Of a DNA stretch of 64,000 nucleotides, positions 36,662-45,582 are shown one piece after another. The stretch lies in the NCBI GenBank assembly GCA_965200765.1, contig OZ241380.1, positions 2,542,001-2,606,000 on the forward strand, in the 5' to 3' direction. The first letter of the stretch is position 1, and each line of letters opens with the position of its first letter. The notes under the pieces are model-generated. The model made no database searches. It was given only the letters and a program-made list of their open reading frames with translations, and was not told where the DNA came from. The position numbers were made by a program, and so were the translations under genes. This stretch comes from G965200765 sp965200765. Its GTDB lineage: Bacteria > Pseudomonadota > Gammaproteobacteria > Arenicellales > JAJDZL01.

Positions 36662-37750
36662 ATGCAAGTTGTTCGCGACGCAGATTTACCGACCAAACTA
36701 GGTACAAGAAACCACAAGAATTTTTATTGTATTGGGGAGTTATTCTCCGGCGCTGGTGGCCTAGTGATTGGCGCGCATGATGCAAGGTCGGTAAACAGTG
36801 GCTTCAGACATATCTGGGTAAATGATGTCAATGAGGATGCATGCAATACTTTGCAACAAAATATCTCTATTCCAAAAGGTGGAGTTTTCAGGTGCAGAGT
36901 GCAGGATTTGGACTTTCAAACTTTGCCTTCAATAGATGGGCTTGTATTTGGATTCCCCTGCAACGACTTCAGTGTGGTAGGCGACAGAAAAGGTATTTCA
37001 GGTAGAAACGGAATGCTGTACCACTATGGTGTGAAAGCATTGAAGGAACTGAAACCAAGTTTTTTTGTTGCTGAAAACGTAGGAGGCTTGGCATCTAGCG
37101 GACAGAAAAAAGACTACAAAGAAATTTTCGATTCACTGACAGATGCCGGCTATAATGTTAATTGTCAAAAGTACAAATTTGAAGAGTACGGAATACCCCA
37201 AACGAGACATAGATTAATTTTTGTTGGATTTCGAACAGATCTGCACGTGGAGTTCCAACATCCTCTTCCAAAAGCAGGAACCAAGGCGAAAACGTGCAGA
37301 GAAGCATTGGCCAATATACCTGACGATGCTCCGAACAATGAACGAACAAAGCAAGCCCCCTCGGTTGTAGAACGATTGCGCCACATTAAACCTGGTGAAA
37401 ACGCATTTACTGCAGATTTGCCGAACCACCTGAAACTCAATCTGAAAAGCAATGCAAAAATCAGTCAAATTTACAAAAGGCTCAAACCAGACCAGCCAGC
37501 CTATACAGTAACGGGTTCCGGTGGAGGAGGCACACACGTTTACCATTGGGATGAACCGCGTGCGTTGACAAATCGGGAAAGAGCAAGGCTTCAGACATTC
37601 AGCGATGATTTTATATTCTCTGGTAGCAAAGAATCAGTACGGAAGCAAATTGGAATGGCGGTCCCGCCCGACGGAGCAAGGATAATTTTTCAGGCAGTGC
37701 TTGAAACCCTTCTTGAATACAATATCCCTCCTTTACATGCAAATCAATAA
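36662..37750 (+). CDS. DNA cytosine-5 methyltransferase of a type II restriction-modification system
   Basis: 362 residues. Motif I is ELFSGAGGLVIGA, motif IV GFPCNDFS with the catalytic C100, motif VI AENVGG, motif VIII PQTRHR, and motifs IX-X RERARLQTFSDDFIF and KQIGMAVPP. The usual Gln after Pro-Cys is Asn here. The short target-recognition part lies between about residues 190 and 280. It transfers a methyl group to cytosine and protects the host from the nuclease next to it. The gene is AT-rich compared with its surroundings, in keeping with acquisition by transfer. Recognition sequence not predictable here. Confidence 0.93.
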   Translation: MQVVRDADLPTKLGTRNHKNFYCIGELFSGAGGLVIGAHDARSVNSGFRHIWVNDVNEDACNTLQQNISIPKGGVFRCRVQDLDFQTLPSIDGLVFGFPCNDFSVVGDRKGISGRNGMLYHYGVKALKELKPSFFVAENVGGLASSGQKKDYKEIFDSLTDAGYNVNCQKYKFEEYGIPQTRHRLIFVGFRTDLHVEFQHPLPKAGTKAKTCREALANIPDDAPNNERTKQAPSVVERLRHIKPGENAFTADLPNHLKLNLKSNAKISQIYKRLKPDQPAYTVTGSGGGGTHVYHWDEPRALTNRERARLQTFSDDFIFSGSKESVRKQIGMAVPPDGARIIFQAVLETLLEYNIPPLHANQ

Positions 37751-38657
37751 GTTGTTTGAAAAAGCATTGGTTGAACCAGCGCGAGACCAAGGCGCAGATT
37801 CACTTTGCTTGATTAGCGGCTATGCCACAGCAACCATGGCCCAAGAACACATTCGTAGTCTTGCTGAGAAAGGAATTCAGGCAAGTATAAATGTGATCGT
37901 TGGCATGGTGAAGAAAGACGGCGTTGAAAAAGCTCAACACCTTGAAATGGTTAAATTGGCCTGCGACAAGCAGTCCAAATGCCAACTTTCTTGTCGATAC
38001 ATTTTACAGAACAGGCCAGTTCATGCCAAGGTTTATGTATGGTTGAAAGAAAGCAAACCACTCGTTGCTTTTTCTGGGTCTGCAAACTACACCCTAACTG
38101 GATTTAAGTCGTCACAAATTGAAGTCCTCAATGAAACAGATCCGAAAAAATCCTATAGTTTTTATCAAAAATTCTACAAAGTCTCGAAAGATTGCAATGA
38201 TCCATCAATCAATTCAATGGACATTTTTAAAGAACCAACTCGATTGAACCAACTAGACAAAAATGATAAAACAGTCCAACTATCTTTACTCACCAAGTCG
38301 GGCAAGATTCATCAAAGAGGAGGCTTGAACTGGGGACAACGCCTAGGAAGGGAGCCAAATCAAGCATATATACCTATTCACTCCCCAGTCAACAGCACCA
38401 ATTTTTTTCCATTAAAAACTCGATTTGCCGTACTGACAGATGATGGGCAAAGCTTTATTTTTCATAGAGCGCAAGATAATAGAAAAGCACTTCAATCTCC
38501 AGATAACAACAGCATAATCGGAAAATATTTTCGAAGGCGTATTGGGGTTGAAGATGGAGCGTTCGTCCAGCTAATGGATTTGAAAAATTATGGGCGAACG
38601 GATGTAACATTCACAAAAATCAACGATGAAACCTATTACATGGATTTCAGTGTTTGA
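37737..38657 (+). CDS. NgoFVII-family (PLD-type) type II restriction endonuclease
   Basis: 306 residues from ATG 37737, which overlaps the methylase end by 14 bp; a TTG at 37701 would overlap more. The phospholipase-D-type active site is H96-x-K98 in RPVHAKVYVWL with GSANYT downstream, a single HKD half-site as in dimeric nucleases of this family. The C-terminal third (about 170-300) fits the B3-like DNA-recognition domain of NgoFVII enzymes. Such enzymes cut unmethylated sites without a divalent metal. The overlap means methylase and nuclease are translated together, methylase first. Confidence 0.85.
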   Translation: MQINKLFEKALVEPARDQGADSLCLISGYATATMAQEHIRSLAEKGIQASINVIVGMVKKDGVEKAQHLEMVKLACDKQSKCQLSCRYILQNRPVHAKVYVWLKESKPLVAFSGSANYTLTGFKSSQIEVLNETDPKKSYSFYQKFYKVSKDCNDPSINSMDIFKEPTRLNQLDKNDKTVQLSLLTKSGKIHQRGGLNWGQRLGREPNQAYIPIHSPVNSTNFFPLKTRFAVLTDDGQSFIFHRAQDNRKALQSPDNNSIIGKYFRRRIGVEDGAFVQLMDLKNYGRTDVTFTKINDETYYMDFSV

Positions 38658-39002
38658 AGTTAATCGTTAGCAATAAAAATCTGTTCAACTGCCAAGGAAT
38701 TACGAAGGTCGAGCAGAGCATCATCCAAAATTTCTACAAAGCAAGGCAATCTTGAAGTAATACGACCATTTTTGTCGTATTAGCAGTTGACAATCAAAAA
38801 AATACCGTTAGAATAGTATGTGTTGCAATGCTGTTTTCAGCATCGCGTTTCGGATCTCGGCTACTTGGGCGAGTGAAGAACTGAAATCGCCTGTTTGTGC
38901 GATTTTGTAAAACAACGGAAGCGTGTGATATTCCGGTACTGAATTCGGTCTAAGTGCGTTTCTCTATCGACTTGATTAACTTGAAACTACTTCGATTTTC
39001 TA
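38658..39002. other. Intergenic region with palindrome, promoter and long leader
   Basis: 345 bp. It contains a 9-bp perfect inverted repeat TAATACGAC/GTCGTATTA (38758-38782), immediately followed by a plus-strand promoter (TTGACA 38787-38792, 16 bp, TAGAAT 38809-38814). The expected transcript has a ~180-base leader before the next ATG, starting with the hairpin ATGCTG-TTTT-CAGCAT (38828-38843). No known RNA family was recognised in the leader. Confidence 0.5.
38787..38814 (+). promoter_or_regulatory. Promoter of the ARPP-1 gene with upstream palindrome
   Basis: TTGACA and TAGAAT with a 16-bp spacer. The palindrome at 38758-38782 ends 4 bp upstream of the -35 box, a position suited to an operator. 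Confidence 0.55.
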
Positions 39003-40004
39003 ATGAACATTATTACTGAAACTTTGAATTCAACTCGGGTGGGCGAAGCTCAGGTGTACGGGAATCTGGCCTTGCACCCCCTACTGAAGGACGATGACGC
39101 TGCACCTGACTATGCGTTGCTGGATGATGCGATCGCGAAAGGGTTTGCACGAATTACTGAAGTGTCCGATGACGGAAGCATACCGGAACTCAAGTTCGAG
39201 AATGACAGTCCGACCAAAGTCCTTCTGCTGGACGGTGAAGAACTGGTCGGAGCGAAACAGAACCGTATCCTGAACATCTCTGTCATGGCATCGGCAAATC
39301 TAACCACCTTGATACCCGTTTCATGTGTTGAAGCAGGAAGATGGGGCTATATATCAAAGGAGTTTGCACCAGCCGGTCGTGCTCATTATGCTGAAGCAAG
39401 AGCGAAGAACCGCCGAAGTGTCAACGAAACCATGCGAAAGTCTGGTTCAAGGCGAGGAAACCAAGGTGAAGTATGGCATGAAATTGACACCAAGCTGGTA
39501 AGGATGTCGGTTGTTTCGCATACTCAGGCGGCCGAAGATCTGTATATCGAAAAACGTGCCAATTTGGACGAGTACCAAAATGCGTTCAAAGCAATGCCGA
39601 AACAGATTGGTGCCTTGTTTGCGATTGACGGCATTATTGCAGGAGTCGACCTGTTTGACTGTGCAAGTACCTTGGAGGCGACATTGCCGAAACTGATTGA
39701 AAGCTACGCGATGGATGCCATTGATACAGAGGCAACGCGGAAGAATTACTCCAAAGAAGAAACTGCTGAAGATTTCATCAGGAGAATTTCCAGTTCGGAA
39801 AGTGAGCGGCACGACGGAGTTGGCGAAGGGTTCAACTACACCTTCGACAGTGAGAATCTTGCCGGCGGTGCACTGGTAGTCGATGATCGATTAGTTCATC
39901 TCTGTGCATTTCTTGTTGAGGAGCAGGATACCGTACGAAAAACACCTCGTAGCCGGATTACAAGGAATTTGAGGCAACCATCCGGAAGAAGTAATGCTGC
40001 TTAG
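39003..40004 (+). CDS. ARPP-1 (DUF6569) domain protein
   Basis: 333 residues, cytoplasmic by composition. Recognised by LLLDGEELVGAKQNRILN, TTLIPVSCVEAGRWGY and LFAIDGIIAGVDLFDC, which fit the ARPP-1 domain (named for association with ADP-ribosylglycohydrolase and phosphatase genes). The biochemical role of the domain is not established; comparative work places it in NAD/ADP-ribose-related conflict or stress systems. Here it sits between a restriction-modification pair and an AlbA_2 protein, which fits such a setting. A strong structured terminator follows at 40035. Confidence 0.75.
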   Translation: MNIITETLNSTRVGEAQVYGNLALHPLLKDDDAAPDYALLDDAIAKGFARITEVSDDGSIPELKFENDSPTKVLLLDGEELVGAKQNRILNISVMASANLTTLIPVSCVEAGRWGYISKEFAPAGRAHYAEARAKNRRSVNETMRKSGSRRGNQGEVWHEIDTKLVRMSVVSHTQAAEDLYIEKRANLDEYQNAFKAMPKQIGALFAIDGIIAGVDLFDCASTLEATLPKLIESYAMDAIDTEATRKNYSKEETAEDFIRRISSSESERHDGVGEGFNYTFDSENLAGGALVVDDRLVHLCAFLVEEQDTVRKTPRSRITRNLRQPSGRSNAA

Positions 40005-40034
40005 CTAGCACAAAATTTCATTTGACTCCGAATT

Positions 40035-40125
40035 CCGGGAGGGTCAAGGCATCTGGCCTAACGCACAGGAAAGAAGATGCCCAAGGTGTAATATCCTTTG
40101 CGCCTAGCCCTCCCGGTCTTTTTTT
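40035..40125 (+). ncRNA. Structured RNA or elaborate terminator: three-way junction with U-tail
   Basis: A 9-bp closing stem CCGGGAGGG (40035-40043) / CCCTCCCGG (40108-40116) is followed by TCTTTTTTT. Inside lie two further stems: GGCATCT (40048-40054) / AGATGCC (40075-40081) and AGGTG (40084-40088) / CGCCT (40101-40105). Thus about 80 bases fold as a three-way junction ending in an intrinsic terminator. It starts 30 bases after the ARPP-1 stop. It may be the 3' end of that mRNA, a processed small RNA or an independent one. The SRP, 6S and tmRNA signature motifs are absent. Confidence 0.6.
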
Positions 40126-40263
40126 GCCTTTCAAACAAAGCACTTAAATTGAATTTAGCAAAGGCTCTCAATCCAGCGAACCTCATACTCACAGTGAGAA
40201 AATTTCAAAAGACTCAAAATCGTGATTTTTGAACATGTTACGACAACCATACTAATATCGTGC

Positions 40264-42000
40264 TCACCCTGTGAGTTGGAACCATTCAATTAATGAGGAC
40301 CTGTTCTGCATGAAAATTAGTTTGGAATCAATTCGATTACCATCCGAATCCTCCAGAAGAAGTTTTTTACCTAGCACTACTCTAGCGGGTTGTTGCATTC
40401 CCTCATTTACAGTCAATGTTGGAGCATGAAGGTACATTCGTTCATGTTCATCTTGACTGAAAGATAGTCTGCCCTTCAATCCAGGTAGAGTACCAGTGTT
40501 CTCTGAAAAAATTGCTGATCCGCCATGGCTGAATAATTCCAAATTAAACGCGAGGGTACGCTGACTGGGAATCCAATTCGTTTCCAAACCGCCATGATAC
40601 CCTTTTGCAGCTGCAAATACAGTCATGGGCAACTGCGTTGTATAAAGATTTAGACAAGCTTCACCCATTTCATCGGTTGAAGCCTCTACTCTTGTATGGT
40701 CAGGAAACATTGCCAGTATGTCAACATTGCCAAGTGGTTCGTTCCCGGAAAATACACGCACTACAACTTTTTCAGGAGTAAGATGATTTGTTGCTCCTGG
40801 AATAGTTAGCAAGATATCTGTATTGTCAATTAGTTTGTACTCGGGCAACCGACCACAAAGCGAGTAGGTTTCTCGCCGAATGATTGGCACACCATCCCCC
40901 CGCCGTTCGACAAAATACATTCTGCCTTCGGACCCCAAAGTTTCTCCTACTGGAATTCTTCCTAAAACCGCCGCCAGAACCTGATTTCTCGTTGCTTGCC
41001 TTGATGCCATGTTCTCTACTGTCAAACTGTTAGGCAAAGCTCCCGGAGATTGAATTTCCAACCGATCTTCAAACATTGACAGTCTAATCCTGCTCGCATA
41101 AATGGTGTAGTCGCGATGCATTACTGCATTGACTACAGCTTCAAAAATTGCCTTTTTGCTATATTGGGGTAGGTCAAGCCTTGCCGGAATTTTTCTTGCG
41201 GCTACGTGCATATTTTTGACTGCAAAAGATACTGCATCTGAAATCTGTTTGTTCAGTGGGCCTGTAATTTCTTGAGCGTCAATTTGACCCGACGCGCGGT
41301 CTTCACCTGCATAACAGGTCGCAGTGATCATTGCGTTAGGAAGCCATTGCTCAGGGTTATGAGTACAAAACAAGATACCTGCAACAGTGGCACACAGGTC
41401 GCCGCTTTCGTCCTGTGCCAGTAGTGCCATTCTTTCGAGTTCATCTTCTGGTTTATGGGCATTCGCACTAAGTAGTGCCTCCCATAATGATTCATTCAAG
41501 GTCTGAAATCCAGTATTTGGAACAATCTGAGTGTCGTGCCAAGAGAATCGTGATTGAGCACGATTTTGTGCCAAGCGTAAAACTTCACCACCCGATAGAA
41601 TTCGTCTAGAGATGCCTATGCGGGTGAATGTACCTCGGGAGGTGTCGTGGAGAACAGAACCTTTTGGAATGCTAACTCCCAAAATTAATTTTTCTTCAAT
41701 AAAAAAGTACTCGGTATGAATGTGTACCGGTGGTTGTATTGAATCAAAGCACAATTCGGTGAAAAGTTTCTCAATCGATCTTGCTCGTTCGGGGGTCAAA
41801 CCTTGTGCTACTCCATTGTCAGTAACGCCACATAGCAGGTATCCCCCTCTTGAATTTGCAAATGCCGCAACTTCATCAGCAAGTGCATCCCGTTTCGGTT
41901 GAATCGGGTGATTGTCACGAAAATGAAATTCTTTGAATTCCCATTCACTAGTTTCCCCCAACGGTAACTGGCGGAGAATTTTTTCTGTTGTTAATTTCAC
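40264..42000 (-). CDS. AlbA_2 (Schlafen-type) / GHKL-ATPase-like protein
   Basis: 578 residues. The N-terminal ~130 residues are an AlbA_2 DNA- or RNA-binding domain (ETSEWEFKEFH, EVAAFANSRGGYLLCGVTDNG, FTRIGISRRIL). A HATPase_c_4-type region follows (AIFEAVVNAVMHRDYTIYAS, FEDRLEIQSPGALPNS, GSEGRMYFVERRGDGVPII). The last ~200 residues are unusual for the family and include a stretch like a carboxypeptidase-regulatory/Ig-like fold (EKVVVRVFSGNEPLGNVDI...). Such proteins are annotated as transcriptional regulators, and relatives occur in defence islands. No nuclease or protease partner is adjacent. Confidence 0.8.
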   Translation of the reverse strand: MKLTTEKILRQLPLGETSEWEFKEFHFRDNHPIQPKRDALADEVAAFANSRGGYLLCGVTDNGVAQGLTPERARSIEKLFTELCFDSIQPPVHIHTEYFFIEEKLILGVSIPKGSVLHDTSRGTFTRIGISRRILSGGEVLRLAQNRAQSRFSWHDTQIVPNTGFQTLNESLWEALLSANAHKPEDELERMALLAQDESGDLCATVAGILFCTHNPEQWLPNAMITATCYAGEDRASGQIDAQEITGPLNKQISDAVSFAVKNMHVAARKIPARLDLPQYSKKAIFEAVVNAVMHRDYTIYASRIRLSMFEDRLEIQSPGALPNSLTVENMASRQATRNQVLAAVLGRIPVGETLGSEGRMYFVERRGDGVPIIRRETYSLCGRLPEYKLIDNTDILLTIPGATNHLTPEKVVVRVFSGNEPLGNVDILAMFPDHTRVEASTDEMGEACLNLYTTQLPMTVFAAAKGYHGGLETNWIPSQRTLAFNLELFSHGGSAIFSENTGTLPGLKGRLSFSQDEHERMYLHAPTLTVNEGMQQPARVVLGKKLLLEDSDGNRIDSKLIFMQNRSSLIEWFQLTG

Positions 42001-42224
42001 ACTGTTCGTAGCATGAATCAGGAATAACGGAGTTATTCTTTTGGATTATTGACAGGTAGAATTATTTTCGCTTCTTTGACTGACTTTTTTGATACCCGAA
42101 GCGAGCATATCTTACCAAGTTTACAAGTGGAATATTGAAATTCAGTATTCCGATGACAAGGTAGTCATGTTGTTTTTTCAACTTCCAGATTTGATTCTCA
42201 CCTGCAAATGAAGCAAAATTTGAA

Positions 42225-43340
42225 TTACTGAAATCGGCTCGGAGTCAACTTGCTAAAGTCGTAACCGGTTTCCTGAAAATCTGACGAAAGTGCTGAACCG
42301 GAAATCAAACTGGCGGCATAACGTCCAACTCCCGGAGATGTAAAAACTCCGTATCCACCCTGCCCTACAAGCCAAAAATAATTTTCAGCCTCCGGTGCCC
42401 ACCCAATGACCGGGTCTCCATCCGGTGCAAATGTACGCAAACCGGCCCAAGTTCGTTCAATCTTGCTCACTTTAACTGTTGTAACTTGCTCAAAGTTATA
42501 CACCCCGGTAGCAATGTCCAGCTCTTCCGGTTGTGCATCGCAAGGCTCACTTGGTGTCTTGTCCACCGGAGAAAGCATCATAAATCCCTTGCCAAAACGC
42601 TGAAAATAAACATAGTCAGGTTCAACAATGACGGTTGGCCAGTGATCGAAATCAATGCCAGGCAGTTGGTCCTGATTGATTATGGCGACAGTTCTGCGTT
42701 TCGGAGTAAGTCCTATCGGCTTTACTCCTGCTAGCGCTCCTACCCTGTCACCCCATGCGCCGGCAGCATTCACAAATTTTCGAACCTGATAATCTCCACT
42801 CTTTGTATGCAGAATCCAAAAGTCAGATTTTCGGGTTACTGCCTGAACCATCGAGTCCTGGAAAATCTCGCACTTGTTCTGTTTCGCAATTCGAACATAC
42901 AGTGAATGCAAGGCATGAACATCAATATCGCGTACGGCTTCTTCGTAAACCCCTCCAATAAATTTACCGGACCGCAAAATCGGAATCTCTGCGATGCACT
43001 TTGCTTCATCCCACCACACTGTTCCCTGCGGCCGTTCAACAATTTTCGCCTGTTCTTCATCAACAATGGACACTGCCCCTTTTTCTGATGTCAGGGGACT
43101 TGGAACATCATAAGGCGGACTCAGAAAAAAATCCTTGGCAACGCGGGCAAAAGCTCTCATGGAGTCTGGACCATAATGCGGCGTATACAATGCAGCACTG
43201 CGGCCAGTCGTGTGATAAGCCAAAGTGTTCTCCATTTCAAACAATGCGCACTCAACGCCATCTTCCGCCAGAAATGCCGCAACTGATGCGCCAGCGATTC
43301 CACCGCCAATGATTCCGACCTCAAATATTTTCTGGTTCAT
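42225..43340 (-). CDS. FAD-dependent oxidoreductase of the DAO family
   Basis: 371 residues. FAD-binding GGGIAGASVAAFLAEDG at the start, GRSAALYTPHYG, and the C-terminal FAD contact TFAPDGDPVIGWAPE...GQGGYGVFTSPGVG, typical of D-amino acid/sarcosine-type oxidases and dehydrogenases. It probably oxidises an amino acid or N-methylamino acid to an imine. It lies 12 bp after the demethylase gene at 43353 and is its operon partner, which suggests a role in the same catabolic route. Substrate unknown. Confidence 0.85.
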   Translation of the reverse strand: MNQKIFEVGIIGGGIAGASVAAFLAEDGVECALFEMENTLAYHTTGRSAALYTPHYGPDSMRAFARVAKDFFLSPPYDVPSPLTSEKGAVSIVDEEQAKIVERPQGTVWWDEAKCIAEIPILRSGKFIGGVYEEAVRDIDVHALHSLYVRIAKQNKCEIFQDSMVQAVTRKSDFWILHTKSGDYQVRKFVNAAGAWGDRVGALAGVKPIGLTPKRRTVAIINQDQLPGIDFDHWPTVIVEPDYVYFQRFGKGFMMLSPVDKTPSEPCDAQPEELDIATGVYNFEQVTTVKVSKIERTWAGLRTFAPDGDPVIGWAPEAENYFWLVGQGGYGVFTSPGVGRYAASLISGSALSSDFQETGYDFSKLTPSRFQ

Positions 43341-43352
43341 CCCGACTCCCTG

Positions 43353-45395
43353 CTAGATGTCTTTGCAAATACGTATTGAATCATAAATTGCAGCATGGAT
43401 ATTTCTACTGGCAACCGCATCGCCAACTCTGAACAACTGAAACTCACCGAGCGGATTTGACCTGACGCTTTGCGGTCGATTTTCAACCAGAGCATCGTAA
43501 TCCACAACTCCTTGATTGATGGAATTTTCCTTCAATGCAAAATAGAGTTCATCATTGGGCAAAGTTCCATGTTCTACGACAATTTGTGGAGACTCCCGTA
43601 CTGTCGTTGAACGATCAAACTCATTGTAGAAAGTTCCCAGGAGCACACCCTGATTTCGGGCAACTTCAATGAGTCGAAGATTGACGGTCATGCTGACCCC
43701 GCGGTCGTAGAAAGTTTTCAAATAAATTGGATAATTGGTGCCGCCAACTTCAAATGCAATTAAACGGTCCGGTGTGATCAATTCAACCGAACTACCGCTA
43801 TCCGTCATGAACTCGGCACAAGAGACAGCTTGATGCTGTCCATTGTCGTCATAGACAATTGCTTCTTTGGCGGGGGCAACCATACCGGTGAGTATGTCCC
43901 ATGTAGTGGTGGTCAGCTCTTTCCCGGATTTCAGAAAATCCTGATTGGGATAGCCGCCCGTTGCAACGATGACAACATCGGGATTTTCTGCCAAAACTGT
44001 GTCAGCATCGGCGTATGCGTTGAACCTGAACTGGACCGCCATGCGCTGAAGTTGTCCGTAGCGCCAGTCAACAATACCCATGATCTCGCGTCGCCGCTCG
44101 ACGCGTGAAGCGATCAACACTTGCCCACCGGGTTGATCAGTCGCTTCAAACATGACAACCTCGTGTCCGCGTTCAGCGCATACTCTTGCAGCTTCCAATC
44201 CTGCCGGACCTGCGCCAACCACAACTACTTTTTTTAATTTATTTGTAATTGATACAACATGAGGAATAGTTTCCTCGCGACCTGTTGCGGGGTTGTGTAT
44301 GCACAATGCTTCATAACCTTCGTATATTCTGTCGATGCAGTACCCCGCTCCGACACAGGGCCGTATTTGATCTTCTTTTGCATCAATAATTTTTTGAACG
44401 ATATGGGGGTCGGCCATGTGTGCACGTGTCATGCCAACCAGATCAACACAACCACTGGCGACTGCATGGCGTGCAGTCGCTACATCGGCTATTCGGGCCG
44501 CATGAATGACCGGCAACTTCAATTCAGATCGCACCGCTGAAGTAAATTCAAGATGGGGACCCGATGGAGAACCCATGTTCGGAATGACATGCGACAACCC
44601 TTCGTCCGTATCAACATGTCCTTTGATGACATTGATAAAGTCAATCTTGCCAGTGTCAGTCAGAATTTTTGCAATCTCCATTCCCTCCTCGAATTCAATA
44701 CCGCCGGGCAAGTCTTCATCAATTACCATTCGAATACCAACGATGTAGTCTGAACCCACCTGATTGCGTATTTCGTTAATAACTTCCAGAGTGAATCGAA
44801 TACGATTGTCCAGAGAACCACCATAGTTGTCTGTTCGGCGATTGGTTATCGGCGACCAGAAACCGTCAAGCAAATGTCCATATCCCTCAATTTCAACTCC
44901 ATCAATATTCCCTTCCAGACATCGCCGCGCGGCCGCACCATAGGCTTTGGCAACTCGCGCCATATCTTCTTGTTCCATGATTTTGGGGAACGAACGATGC
45001 GCCGCTTCTCGAACACATGAAGCCGCTATGGTAGGCAACCAGTCATTAACATAGGGAGAGGTGCGTCGGCCCAAATGAGTGATTTGACACATCAACACAC
45101 AGTTGTGGTTGTGAACCCGCTCCGCAAGCTGGTGAAAGTATGGCACTATTTCATCGCTGCCGGCGTACAAATTCCCGAATGCCGGCGGTGAATCTCGGTC
45201 AACCAGCGTGGAACCACCGAACATGGTCATGCCGATACCACCCTTGGCTTTTTCTTCGTGATAAAGCTGATAGCGGAGCTTGGGCAGTGCGTCTTCCGAA
45301 TATGCAGGCTCGTGGGCAGTACTAATGATCCGGTTTCGAATGAGAAGATGCCTGAGTTGAAACGGTTGCAACAACGGGTCTTTGGTCTGGGTCAT
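43353..45395 (-). CDS. N-methylproline demethylase-like FMN/Fe-S/FAD oxidoreductase (paralogue B)
   Basis: 680 residues with the architecture of trimethylamine dehydrogenase/2,4-dienoyl-CoA reductase: an FMN TIM barrel (PFQLRHLLIRNRIISTAHE through GMTRAHMADPH), a cluster-binding segment (CVGAGYC...C about 340-360), and FAD/NAD domains (VVVGAGPAGLEAARVCAERGHEV). Closest in wording to stachydrine-pathway N-methylproline demethylases. The second of the four cysteines that bind [4Fe-4S] in trimethylamine dehydrogenase is alanine here. It should release formaldehyde from an N-methyl group. A tandem paralogue lies upstream. Confidence 0.87.
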   Translation of the reverse strand: MTQTKDPLLQPFQLRHLLIRNRIISTAHEPAYSEDALPKLRYQLYHEEKAKGGIGMTMFGGSTLVDRDSPPAFGNLYAGSDEIVPYFHQLAERVHNHNCVLMCQITHLGRRTSPYVNDWLPTIAASCVREAAHRSFPKIMEQEDMARVAKAYGAAARRCLEGNIDGVEIEGYGHLLDGFWSPITNRRTDNYGGSLDNRIRFTLEVINEIRNQVGSDYIVGIRMVIDEDLPGGIEFEEGMEIAKILTDTGKIDFINVIKGHVDTDEGLSHVIPNMGSPSGPHLEFTSAVRSELKLPVIHAARIADVATARHAVASGCVDLVGMTRAHMADPHIVQKIIDAKEDQIRPCVGAGYCIDRIYEGYEALCIHNPATGREETIPHVVSITNKLKKVVVVGAGPAGLEAARVCAERGHEVVMFEATDQPGGQVLIASRVERRREIMGIVDWRYGQLQRMAVQFRFNAYADADTVLAENPDVVIVATGGYPNQDFLKSGKELTTTTWDILTGMVAPAKEAIVYDDNGQHQAVSCAEFMTDSGSSVELITPDRLIAFEVGGTNYPIYLKTFYDRGVSMTVNLRLIEVARNQGVLLGTFYNEFDRSTTVRESPQIVVEHGTLPNDELYFALKENSINQGVVDYDALVENRPQSVRSNPLGEFQLFRVGDAVASRNIHAAIYDSIRICKDI

Positions 45396-45582
45396 ACTTT
45401 GTATATCAAAAAATCAATCTGATTTCAGCAAATACTGCAGGCGAGAAACAAACAGAAACATTGTACCTGTTCTGCTGACAACTTACGCGAATTGAAAAAT
45501 CAAATCGCGCTGATGAATTGGCTACGACTTGCTTCAAAAATGTCTGGCATCAAAAAATGTTTGAACAAATCCAAACTTCAAG

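Noticed and set aside
40035..40125. SRP 4.5S RNA
   Set aside because: The conserved apical SRP motif with the GGAA-type loop and AGCAG is missing, and the fold is a three-way junction rather than one long hairpin.
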